Shown here one piece after another: positions 16,599 through 23,935 of a stretch of DNA of 49,364 nt (the stretch's first letter is position 1; each line of letters opens with the position of its first letter). The stretch covers positions 1 to 49,364 of the forward strand of contig CABUUK010000009.1 in the NCBI GenBank assembly GCA_902494765.1, written 5' to 3'. The notes under the pieces were generated by a model, which saw nothing but the letters and a program-made list of their open reading frames with translations, had not been told where the DNA came from and searched no databases. This DNA comes from an uncultured Collinsella sp. Its GTDB lineage: Bacteria > Actinomycetota > Coriobacteriia > Coriobacteriales > Coriobacteriaceae. The translations under genes and the position numbers were made by a program.

Positions 16599-18062
16599 AT
16601 GAGCTCTGAAAAACGAGGAACGATTGGTTCGTTCGCTCTGCAGGGCATGACGGTCGCCGCCGTGTTCGGTATCAAGAACATCATCAACAACAACGCGGCC
16701 ATCGGCTTGGCAGCTGCGCCGTCGTTCTTCTTCGCCACGCTTTTGTACTTTGTCCCCTATACCCTGGTTACCGCCGAGTTCGTCGGCCTCAACAAGGACT
16801 CCGAGTCTGGCGTGTACGCATGGGTTAAGACCTCGATGGGTGGTCGCTGGGCGTTCCTGACGGCATTTAGCTACTGGTTTGTTAACCTGTTCTTCTTTGC
16901 GTCCGTCCTGCCCAACGTCATCATCTACGCGAGCTACGTGTTCTTTGGTGCCAACGCCGAGCTTTCGCAGCTGTGGATCACCATTATCGAGATCGTCGTC
17001 TTTGCTATCGCCACGTGGGTTTCGACCAAGGGCGCTAAGTGGATCGGCTCCATTTCCTCCTTCGGTTCGACCGCGGCTCTCGGCCTGACCGCCGTGTTCA
17101 TCCTGCTGTCCCTGGCTGCTGCCTTTGGCGGCGTTGAGTTCGCTACGGCTCCTACTCCCGCTAACATGGCTCCCGACATGAGCAACTTCGCAACTGCGTG
17201 GGGCTTCTTCGGTACGCTTGCCTGGATCATCCAGGGCGTTGGCGGCGCTGAGTCTGTCGGCGTGTTCCTTAACGACCTTAAGGGTGGCGTCAAGGCCTTC
17301 GTGCGCACCGTCGTTATCGCCGGCCTGACCATCGGCCTTCTGTATGCAGGCGCTTCGCTGCTGGTTAACCTGTTCATCCCCGAGGGCGGCGTTGCCATCT
17401 CCACCGGTATCTTCGACGTATTCGGCGCTGTCTTTGCCCACTTTGGCATTCCCATGGAAGTGTCTACGCGCGCCATCGGCTTGATCCTTCTCGCCGCCAC
17501 GCTGGGCTCCCTCATGATGTGGACCTCCGCTCCCATCAAGGTCTTCTTCACCGAGATCCCCAAGGGCGTCTTTGGTAGCAAGATCGTCGAGCTCAACGAG
17601 CATGGCATTCCTGCCCGCGCTGCTTGGCTGCAGTTCGCCATCGTCGTCCCCATCCTGATCATTCCGGCCCTGGGCTCCGGTAACCTCGACGACCTGCTCA
17701 TGATCGTCACCAACATGACGGCTGCCACCGCTCTGCTCCCACCGCTGCTGATTTTGCTTGCCTACTTTATGCTGCGCAAGAACTTTGACGCCGCTCCCCG
17801 TGGCTTCCGCATGGGTTCGCGCAGCTTTGGCCTGGTCGTTGCCGCATTCCTGCTTGTGGTCTTCTGCTTCGTGCTTATCTGCGGCACCATTCCGCTCGAT
17901 CAGCCGCTGTGGCTGACGCTGGTCTACAACGTTGGCGGCGTGGTTGTCTTCTTGGGCCTTGCCGTGATGTGGTACAACCGCTACATCAACCGCCTGCGCG
18001 AGACCGATCCCGAGGCCGCCGAGAACGAGCTTCGCCCTTCCGTCCTCGATATGATGGAGTAG
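16599..18062 (+). CDS. APC-superfamily permease (amino acid antiporter-like)
   Basis: 487 residues with about 12-14 hydrophobic helices. The N-terminal GTIGSFALQGMTVAAVFGIKNIINNNAAIGLAAAPSFFFATLLYFVPYTLVTAEF resembles the amino acid-polyamine-organocation family, especially glutamate:GABA-antiporter-like members. The segment GGAESVGVFLNDLKGG (about residues 225-240) is the typical helix 6 to loop region. Start ATG 16599 has GGGAGGG 4 nt upstream. It lies 153 nt after ebgC and before a strong terminator, so it may be transcribed with lacZ, yet the family carries amino acids rather than galactosides. The substrate cannot be called from sequence. Confidence 0.8.
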   Translation: MSSEKRGTIGSFALQGMTVAAVFGIKNIINNNAAIGLAAAPSFFFATLLYFVPYTLVTAEFVGLNKDSESGVYAWVKTSMGGRWAFLTAFSYWFVNLFFFASVLPNVIIYASYVFFGANAELSQLWITIIEIVVFAIATWVSTKGAKWIGSISSFGSTAALGLTAVFILLSLAAAFGGVEFATAPTPANMAPDMSNFATAWGFFGTLAWIIQGVGGAESVGVFLNDLKGGVKAFVRTVVIAGLTIGLLYAGASLLVNLFIPEGGVAISTGIFDVFGAVFAHFGIPMEVSTRAIGLILLAATLGSLMMWTSAPIKVFFTEIPKGVFGSKIVELNEHGIPARAAWLQFAIVVPILIIPALGSGNLDDLLMIVTNMTAATALLPPLLILLAYFMLRKNFDAAPRGFRMGSRSFGLVVAAFLLVVFCFVLICGTIPLDQPLWLTLVYNVGGVVVFLGLAVMWYNRYINRLRETDPEAAENELRPSVLDMME

Positions 18063-18109
18063 CGGCTAGGATTAATCTACGGCTGTGGAATAAATCGATT
18101 CCCTTTCCT

Positions 18110-18139
18110 AAGGAGGGGCCTTACGAGGCCCCTCCTTTT
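18110..18139 (+). terminator. Terminator of the lacZ-ebgC-permease unit
   Basis: A perfect 11-bp stem AAGGAGGGGCC/GGCCCCTCCTT with a 6-nt loop is followed by TTTG. Confidence 0.85.
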
Positions 18140-18165
18140 GTGTTTTGGGGCATGGTCTTGGCCCC

Positions 18166-18387
18166 CGTGGTCAAAAAATGCCAAATATGAGTACTGTTGC
18201 AAAAGAAGTGCCATATTTTTCGGCCTGCTCTGAGCGAAAATGGGCTCAAAATCGATTTATCTAACTCCCTTTAAAGGGCGTTTGACGGCTTTCAACCTCT
18301 TCGAATCGCTCAAATTAGGCAATTTGCTCTCGATTTTGCTGCTACTAAATTGGTGACAGTACTCATATTTGCCACTTTTTGACCACG
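18166..18387. repeat. 222-bp element with 32-bp terminal inverted repeats
   Basis: The arms 18166-18197 and 18356-18387 are complementary at 30 of 32 positions (outer word CGTGGTCAAAAA, inner word AAATATGAGTACTGT). The interior of about 158 bp is richer in A/T than the neighbourhood and holds no coding frame. No obvious flanking duplication is seen. It looks like a miniature non-autonomous mobile element or a structured RNA or repetitive palindrome. Confidence 0.8.
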
Positions 18388-18484
18388 AGGTGTTCAGAGG
18401 AGCTCTCGAGAAGCATCTAACGGTACAATAGCTACCACGTGGCTGGGTTTTGCCGGCCGAATGTGCGATGTCGTGGGAGGGGAC

Positions 18485-18733
18485 ATGGTCGAGTTTACAA
18501 AGACGATTAAAGATCCGTTGGGATTACATGCCCGCCCGGTTGCGCTGCTCTATGACATCATTGCCAAGCATCGTTGCGACGTGTCAGTCAGTATCGGCGA
18601 TCGCCACACGAATGGCCGCGATGTCATGGGACTCATGGCTCTCTACGGCGAGTGCGGCGAGGACATCATCTTCCGCGTTTCGGGCGTAGACGAGGCTTCC
18701 TGCGTTACGTCGATCAGAAATCTCTCACTCTAA
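18485..18733 (+). CDS. HPr-like phosphocarrier protein with Asp at position 46
   Basis: 82 residues, full HPr length. HPr passes phosphate from enzyme I to sugar-specific PTS components. The phosphorylation site is intact: GLHARPV with the histidine exactly at residue 15. The second regulatory site differs, as the segment that normally reads K-S-I-M-G reads R-D-V-M-G, so residue 46 is Asp rather than Ser. The start ATG 18485 is supported by GGGAGGGG and by this numbering. A -10-like TACAAT lies near 18424. It stands alone, with no enzyme I or PTS permease nearby. Confidence 0.9.
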   Translation: MVEFTKTIKDPLGLHARPVALLYDIIAKHRCDVSVSIGDRHTNGRDVMGLMALYGECGEDIIFRVSGVDEASCVTSIRNLSL

Positions 18734-18825
18734 GCATGATAGGGCGTGGTAAAGGATGGTCCTTTGCCGTGCCCTTTTGTTTCGTATAGGAAACTTTTTC
18801 GAAATCTGAATGGGGACCCTTTCCA

Positions 18826-18879
18826 AAAAGTTAACCACGTGTTAGTTTACTAAAGCGAACATAGGCGTGGTTAACTTTT
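18826..18879. promoter_or_regulatory. Nested palindromes upstream of feoA
   Basis: Perfect 14-bp arms AAAAGTTAACCACG (18826-18839) and CGTGGTTAACTTTT (18866-18879) enclose a small palindrome TTAGT-TT-ACTAA (18842-18853). The position, 40-95 nt before feoA, fits a metal-responsive operator of DtxR/MntR or Fur type; the inner TTAGT/ACTAA resembles DtxR-like half-sites. The regulator is not in the window. Confidence 0.6.
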
Positions 18880-18921
18880 ACCGCGTCGATGTTGAGGACG
18901 AACTGACGTTAGGAGCCACTC

Positions 18922-19164
18922 ATGTCTTGCGGACCGCAGATGCCGGCAATGCCGCTTTCGATGGTAAAAGCGGGCGAAACCGTGCGCGTGTCTCGTGTAA
19001 AGGGCAATGAGGATATGAAGCACCACCTCAAGGACCTCGGCTTTGTCGAGGGCAGCGAAATCCACGTGGTGAGCTCGAGTGGCGCCAATATCATCGTTAC
19101 CGTGCTGGGCGCACGCTTTGGTATCGATTCCAAGGTTGCCATGCACATCATGACCGTCGGTTAG
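18922..19164 (+). CDS. feoA: FeoA-type SH3-like protein, first copy
   Basis: 80-residue cytoplasmic SH3-like protein that works with FeoB in ferrous iron uptake. Seen are the segments VKAGETVRVSRVKGNEDMKHHLKDLGFVEGSEIHVV and ARFGIDSKVAMHIMTV. An N-terminal MSCGPQMPAMPLS extension precedes the domain. AGGAG lies 6 nt before the ATG. It is the first of two feoA genes ahead of feoB. Confidence 0.9.
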   Translation: MSCGPQMPAMPLSMVKAGETVRVSRVKGNEDMKHHLKDLGFVEGSEIHVVSSSGANIIVTVLGARFGIDSKVAMHIMTVG

Positions 19165-19203
19165 TCCACAGCATTTGATAAAAACCGAAAGGGGGACAAG
19201 AGG

Positions 19204-19425
19204 ATGAAGACGTTGGGTGACGTTAAGGTGGGCGAGAGCTCCACCATCGTCAAGCTTCACGGTGAGGGCGCGCTTCGCCGCCACCTTATGGACCTGGGGC
19301 TCATCAAGGGCACTTCGTTCAAGGTCGTAAAGGTAGCACCGCTCGGCGATCCGGTCGAGATCAACGTGCGCGGCTACGAGCTTTCCATCCGCAAGGAGGA
19401 GGCGGCCGTCGTCGAGGTCCAGTAG
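19204..19425 (+). CDS. feoA: FeoA-type SH3-like protein, second copy
   Basis: 73-residue FeoA-like protein, shorter than the first copy and only moderately similar to it (LGDVKVGESSTIVKLHGEGALRRHLMDLGLIKGTSFKVVKVAPLGDPVEINVRGYELSIRKEEAAVVEV). It retains the classical core GDPVEINVRGYELSIRKEEA, so it is the more typical partner of FeoB. AAAGGGGGACAAGAGG precedes the ATG. Confidence 0.93.
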   Translation: MKTLGDVKVGESSTIVKLHGEGALRRHLMDLGLIKGTSFKVVKVAPLGDPVEINVRGYELSIRKEEAAVVEVQ

Positions 19426-19453
19426 GGGCTTGCTACGTATATTTCTGCAGATA

Positions 19454-19473
19454 AAGTTAGGTTTTTCTAACTT
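19454..19473. promoter_or_regulatory. Metal-box-like palindrome between feoA and feoB
   Basis: AAGTTAG-N6-CTAACTT, a perfect 7-bp dyad centred on GTTTTT, lies 75-95 nt upstream of feoB. TTAGG-like half-sites resemble DtxR/IdeR-class operators. It suggests that feoB has its own iron-controlled promoter in addition to the one before feoA. Confidence 0.55.
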
Positions 19474-19547
19474 AATGCAGCACTTTGAAGCACATTATCC
19501 AGCCTGCGCGGAGAAAGCAGCGCAGGCACACAAGGAAGAAGGATTGA

Positions 19548-21875
19548 ATGGCGGATTCTCAGATCCATGTCGCGCTGGCGGGTAACCCCAACTGCGGCAA
19601 GACCACGCTTTTCAACCTGATCACCGGCGCCAACGGCTACGTTGGCAACTGGCCCGGCGTCACGGTTGAGAAAAAGGAGGCCAAGCTCCTAAGCGACAAG
19701 AACGTTACCATCACGGACCTCCCTGGCATCTACTCGCTTTCCCCCTACAGCCCCGAGGAGCAATGCTCGCGCGATTACCTCATGAGCGGCGAGCCCGATG
19801 TTGTCGTCCAGGTTGTCGACGCCACCAACCTCGAGCGTAACCTGTACCTGGCGCTTCAGGTTATCGAGACCGGCCTGCCCGTGGTCGTTGCCCTCAACAT
19901 GGCCGACCTGGTCGAGAAGAACGGCGATAAGATCGACACGGACAAGCTTTCCAAGAAGCTCGGCTGCCCGGTCATGATGATCTCGGCTCTTAAGAACAAG
20001 GGCATCAAGGAGCTGTTCGAGCAGGTCAAGAAGTCCGCTGCTTCCAAGGGCCAGGTGCCGGAGCACAAGTTCGATTCCTCCATCGAGGACGTTCTGGACC
20101 ACATCGAGAATAACCTGCCTGCGAGCGTTCCCGCCAACAAGCGCCGCTACTACGCGGTCAAACTGTTCGAGCGCGACGCGGACGCCTGCAAGCTCATCAA
20201 CCTCACCAAGGAGAAGGCCGCTCGCGTGGAGCAGCTGGTCGCCCAGTGCGAGCAGGACTGCGACGACGACGCCGAGTCCATCATCACCGGCGAGCGTTAC
20301 GGCGTGATTGCCCACATCATTGACGAGTGCCTCACCAAGGCTCCGGCAAAGATGAGCACCTCCGAGAAGATCGACCGCGTGGTTACCAACCGTATCCTGG
20401 GCCTGCCGATCTTTGTGGTCATCATGTTCTGCGTGTACTACATCGCCGTTTCCACCCTGGGCGGCACGGTGACCGACTTCACCAACGACCAGCTCTTCGG
20501 TACCGACGGTTGGTATGTGCTCGGCCAGGGTCGCGACGCCTACGACGCGGCCGTCGAGGCTGCGGGTGACAATGCCGACTCGGTCGACCCGGCACAGTAC
20601 GGCCCCTATGTCCCGGGTATCACCACCGTGGTGCACGACGCCCTTGTGGCGGGCGGCACCGAGGACGGTGGCCTGGTCGATTCGCTGGTCTGCGACGGCA
20701 TCGTCGGCGGCCTGGGCGCCATCTTCGGCTTCGTCCCGCAGATGTTCCTGCTGTTCGTCATGCTGTCCTTCTTGGAGGACTGCGGCTATATGGCCCGCGT
20801 CGCCTTCATCATGGACCGCGTGTTCCGCCGCTTTGGCCTGTCCGGTAAGTCCTTCATCCCCATGCTCGTGTCCTCGGGCTGCGGCGTCCCCGGCGTCATG
20901 GCTACCAAGACCATCGAGAACGAGAAGGACCGCCGCATGACGGTCATGACCACCACGTTCATTCCCTGTGGCGCTAAGCTGCCGATCATCGCCCTGCTCA
21001 TGGGTTCCATCATCGGCGATTCTTCTACCACCGCCGCGTGGATCAGCCCGCTCTTCTACTTCCTGGGCGTCTTTGCCGTCATCGCCTCGGGCCTCATGCT
21101 CAAGAAGACCAAGCTCTTCGCCGGCCGCCCGACCCCGTTTGTCATGGAGCTCCCCGCTTACCACTTCCCGGCGATCCGCTCCTGGGCGCTGCACGTGTGG
21201 GAGCGCTGCTGGGCCTTTATCAAGAAGGCCGGCACGATCATCTTCGCCTCTACCGTCGTGGTGTGGTTCCTCTCCAACTTTGGTAGCTACAACGGCTCCT
21301 TTGGCTTCCTGCCTGCGATGGACGGCATCCCCGAGGAGTTCATGGACTACTCCGTGCTCGCCATGCTGGGCAACCTGGTCGCTTGGATCTTCGCCCCGCT
21401 CGGCTTTAGCACCTGGCAGGCAACCGCGCTGACTGTCTCTGGCCTCGTCGCCAAGGAGAACGTCGTCGCCACCGCCGGCTCGCTGCTGTCCGTCGCCGAC
21501 GCGGGCGAGACCGACCCGAGCCTGTGGACCGCGTTTGCCGGCATGTTCCCCACCATGGGCGCCTGCGTTGCCTTCGGCGCGTTCAACCTGCTGTGCGCTC
21601 CGTGCTTTGCCGCTATGGGTACCATCCGCAACCAGATGGATTCCGGCAAGTGGACCGCGATTGCCCTCGGCTACGAGTGCGCCTTCGCTTGGGTGATCGG
21701 CCTGTTCATCAACCAGTTCTATAACCTGCTTGTCCTTGGGCAGTTTGGCTTCTGGACGGTTGTGGCTATCGTGCTGCTGGTCGCGATGCTCTTCCAGATT
21801 TTCCGTCCTATGCCCAAGCACGCTTGGACCGACGAGGACGAGACCAACACTGCTTCCGCTGCAGTTTCCGCCTAA
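19548..21875 (+). CDS. feoB: Ferrous iron transporter FeoB
   Basis: Imports Fe(II) across the inner membrane. 775 residues. The N-terminal G domain has G1 GNPNCGKTT (residues 12-20), the DLPGIYSL G3 region and NMAD (G4), then a helical GDI-like spacer (about residues 170-270). The membrane domain starts near residue 285 and contains the duplicated Gate regions, including SSGCGVPGVMATKTIEN and FIPCGAKLPI. The C-terminus is short. ATG 19548 is preceded by AAGGAAGAAGG. A small Cys-rich membrane protein typical of feo operons follows. Confidence 0.98.
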   Translation: MADSQIHVALAGNPNCGKTTLFNLITGANGYVGNWPGVTVEKKEAKLLSDKNVTITDLPGIYSLSPYSPEEQCSRDYLMSGEPDVVVQVVDATNLERNLYLALQVIETGLPVVVALNMADLVEKNGDKIDTDKLSKKLGCPVMMISALKNKGIKELFEQVKKSAASKGQVPEHKFDSSIEDVLDHIENNLPASVPANKRRYYAVKLFERDADACKLINLTKEKAARVEQLVAQCEQDCDDDAESIITGERYGVIAHIIDECLTKAPAKMSTSEKIDRVVTNRILGLPIFVVIMFCVYYIAVSTLGGTVTDFTNDQLFGTDGWYVLGQGRDAYDAAVEAAGDNADSVDPAQYGPYVPGITTVVHDALVAGGTEDGGLVDSLVCDGIVGGLGAIFGFVPQMFLLFVMLSFLEDCGYMARVAFIMDRVFRRFGLSGKSFIPMLVSSGCGVPGVMATKTIENEKDRRMTVMTTTFIPCGAKLPIIALLMGSIIGDSSTTAAWISPLFYFLGVFAVIASGLMLKKTKLFAGRPTPFVMELPAYHFPAIRSWALHVWERCWAFIKKAGTIIFASTVVVWFLSNFGSYNGSFGFLPAMDGIPEEFMDYSVLAMLGNLVAWIFAPLGFSTWQATALTVSGLVAKENVVATAGSLLSVADAGETDPSLWTAFAGMFPTMGACVAFGAFNLLCAPCFAAMGTIRNQMDSGKWTAIALGYECAFAWVIGLFINQFYNLLVLGQFGFWTVVAIVLLVAMLFQIFRPMPKHAWTDEDETNTASAAVSA

Positions 21876-21904
21876 GTCCGAATAAGGATCAACCCCTTTC
21901 CACG

Positions 21905-21938
21905 AGCCCGGGTGTCTCAGTGACACTCGGGCTTTTTG
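21905..21938 (+). terminator. Terminator after feoB
   Basis: AGCCCGGGTGTC (21905-21916) and GACACTCGGGCT (21922-21933) pair with one mismatch across a 5-nt loop and are followed by TTTTT. Confidence 0.85.
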
Positions 21939-22050
21939 GTAGGGGAGATGTGGCGTTTCCGCAGATAAAACCGACCAAAATAAACCTGTCCCTTTTTGGT
22001 AGGTGGAGAATGGGGTAAAGTAAGTGGTGGTTAACTAGAGGAGGCTTGCT

Positions 22051-22251
22051 ATGGCACCTATCGATATTGTTGTACTGGCTGTTATCAGTATTGCGTTTGT
22101 CGCCGTGTGCGTGCGCATCTACCGCAAGGGCACCTGCGCCGACTGCGCTCAGGGTGGCGTTTGCACCGGGCATTGCTCCAACAAAAAGACGTGCGCCGCA
22201 CTTAAGGGCGTGGACAAAATCGCCGAAGACTTGGGCCGCGGTATCAAATAA
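22051..22251 (+). CDS. FeoB-associated Cys-rich membrane protein
   Basis: 66 residues: one N-terminal membrane helix (about residues 5-22) and then a cysteine cluster CADCAQGGVCTGHCSNKKTC. This matches the small FeoB-associated Cys-rich membrane proteins found next to feoB in anaerobes; the role is probably iron handling at FeoB but is not established. AGGAGG lies upstream of the ATG. It is separated from feoB by a terminator, so it may be expressed separately. Confidence 0.85.
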   Translation: MAPIDIVVLAVISIAFVAVCVRIYRKGTCADCAQGGVCTGHCSNKKTCAALKGVDKIAEDLGRGIK

Positions 22252-22265
22252 GGTCCGGACATCCA

Positions 22266-22297
22266 AGCGCTCCGCGGGCATCCGTTCGCGGGGCGCT
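22266..22297 (+). terminator. Terminator-like hairpin after the Cys-rich protein gene
   Basis: AGCGCTCCGCG and CGCGGGGCGCT pair with one mismatch around a 10-nt loop. Only TTTG follows, so it may be weak. Confidence 0.6.
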
Positions 22298-22395
22298 TTG
22301 TGCATTTGAGGGAGAGCACGGCGAGTCGAAGAGTATTTTTGGGGTATCGTTAACTGGACTATTAATTGGCAACTTATCTATAACGGAGTAACCGC

Positions 22396-23475
22396 ATGAG
22401 CGCTCGCGTAACCATGAAGGACATAGCCGCCGAGCTTGGCGTTTCCATCAATACCGTGCACAAGGCTCTGACGGGAAAGGCCGGCGTGAGCGAATCCGTG
22501 CGCGCCAAGGTGAACGCTAAGGCCGAGGCCATGGGCTATCACCGCAACACAAGTGCCTCAAGCCTGCGCCGCAAGGATATCAATCTGGTGTTTTGCCTGC
22601 CCCGCGCATCGCGCGAGGGAGCGTACTTTTTCCGTTACCTGTGGGAAGGCTGCAATCGCTTTGAACAGGAGGTCATCGACCGGGGCATTACGGTTGAGCG
22701 CGTTGAATTTGGCGTGGGCGGCTACGCTGATGCACTCGAGCAAATCGACGAGCGCCTGCAGGTGGGCGAGAAGATTGATGGCTTGCTCGCCTATGCGCCG
22801 GGCGACGATCGTGCGACTGAGCTTTTGGGGCAGATCGCCGAGGCGGGCGTGACGATTGAGCTTGTCGACGGCGACCGTCCGCATTTGAATCGTTTGGGTG
22901 CGAGCTCGGCCGATTATTCGACGGCAGGCAGCCTTATGGCCGAGCAGGCGGCAAACCTGGTCCATGCTTCTGGGGCCGACGCCCGCGTGCTCCTTTTGAC
23001 AGGCGACCCATATACCGATTCGCACTATCTAACCGCCCGCGCCTTCCACAATTACCTGCGCGAACGTGATATTCCATGGCAGGTTGAGGATCTTGCAGGT
23101 GCCCATGCGCAAGTCAAACAACTCGAGCATGAGCTCGAAAAGCGCTTGAGTGCGCCGGACGCCCCCGAACTTATCTGTAGCGTTTTTGCCGTTGGTTCCG
23201 AAGTGGTTGCCGACGCGCTCGTCTCGACCGGCAAGGCCGGTCAGGTCATGGTGATCGGCAACGACCTGTTTCCCGAAAGTGCTCTGGCCTTGCGCCGCGG
23301 TATCTTTACCAATATTGTCTATAAGGACCCGACGAGCCTGGCGTATCGCGGCGCTAAGACGCTGGGCGATTATCTGCTGTGGGGAAGGACCCCGACGGTG
23401 CCCGTCCAGAAGGGTGCCGTCGAGATGGTATTTGCCAGCAATGTCGACCGCTACTGCGAACTTGCGGGTATTTAG
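22396..23475 (+). CDS. LacI-family regulator of the pectin/galacturonate genes
   Basis: 359 residues. The LacI helix-turn-helix (MKDIAAELGVSINTVHKALTGKAGVSESVRAKV, about residues 7-40) is followed by a sugar-binding-protein-like domain (LVFCLPRASREGAYFFRYLWEG, VELVDGDRP-like turn, VMVIGNDLFPESALALRRGIFTNIVYKDPTSLAYRGA). It lies directly upstream of uxaCBA, and the CG-centred palindrome GGTGAACGTTCACC recurs at uxaC, GPH, GH105 and kduD promoters, which makes it the best candidate repressor of that regulon. The effector is probably a hexuronate or KDG-type intermediate (inference). No such operator is seen before its own gene. Confidence 0.9.
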   Translation: MSARVTMKDIAAELGVSINTVHKALTGKAGVSESVRAKVNAKAEAMGYHRNTSASSLRRKDINLVFCLPRASREGAYFFRYLWEGCNRFEQEVIDRGITVERVEFGVGGYADALEQIDERLQVGEKIDGLLAYAPGDDRATELLGQIAEAGVTIELVDGDRPHLNRLGASSADYSTAGSLMAEQAANLVHASGADARVLLLTGDPYTDSHYLTARAFHNYLRERDIPWQVEDLAGAHAQVKQLEHELEKRLSAPDAPELICSVFAVGSEVVADALVSTGKAGQVMVIGNDLFPESALALRRGIFTNIVYKDPTSLAYRGAKTLGDYLLWGRTPTVPVQKGAVEMVFASNVDRYCELAGI

Positions 23476-23500
23476 CCGATTGAGCAGGTACCCCCTCTTG

Positions 23501-23699
23501 CGACGTGCATTTTTGGGAGTATTCAGCATTGGCATGCCCTGAATGAGGTGCAGAACGACTGTTTTAAGTGCCCCCGATGGCGTAATTTGCCATCGGGGGC
23601 ACTTTTTATGCCGATCGGGCGCTATCTGCGTTCCAAATAGGACGCTGAGGATGGCGCACGGCGCGCTCCAATGCTGAATACTCCCAAAAATGTACGTCG
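23501..23699. repeat. 199-bp inverted-repeat element enclosing a terminator
   Basis: The arms 23501-23532 and 23668-23699 are complementary at 31 of 32 positions (word ATGCTGAATACTCCCAAAA), with weaker similarity extending about 20 bp outward on both sides. A single arm copy lies at 2765-2791. The interior contains the terminator at 23566-23604. This suggests a mobile or repetitive palindromic element that sits after the lacI gene. Confidence 0.8.
23566..23609 (+). terminator. Terminator of the LacI regulator gene
   Basis: A perfect 16-bp stem, AAGTGCCCCCGATGGC with GCCATCGGGGGCACTT, has a 7-nt loop and is followed by TTTTT. Confidence 0.92.
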
Positions 23700-23788
23700 G
23701 GACATGACCCACCTGAGCAAAAGCGCTCAAGTTCGGTGTTCGGGGACGCCAACCGGTCCGCAATGCATGCAAGTCACAGCTCCGGCAA

Positions 23789-23882
23789 CCGTTGAACGGG
23801 CAAAACCTACCGTTCACCCCATGGTTGTTAGGTGAACGTTCACCTTTTGAGTCGTAATGGATTAGTATGGTGAACGTTCACC
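23789..23882 (+). promoter_or_regulatory. uxaC promoter with two LacI operators and direct-repeat box
   Basis: Direct-repeat box CCGTTGA (23789-23795), 14 nt, CCGTTCA (23810-23816). After 14 nt comes operator GGTGAACGTTCACC (23831-23844), which contains the -35 TTCACC. An 18-nt spacer leads to the -10 TAGTAT (23863-23868), and a second identical operator lies at 23869-23882 over the start point. The operators are 38 bp apart centre to centre. Confidence 0.8.
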
Positions 23883-23935
23883 TAGAGGATGACGAGCGTA
23901 TTGTGCGCCCGCTCCGCAAACAAAGGGGTTGTTTG

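Noticed and set aside
12954..17603. A 1549-codon open frame antisense to lacZ, ebgC and the permease gene
   Set aside because: It is a mirror of strongly G/C-third-biased genes on the other strand, has low-complexity composition and no ribosome site, and the plus-strand genes have complete active sites.
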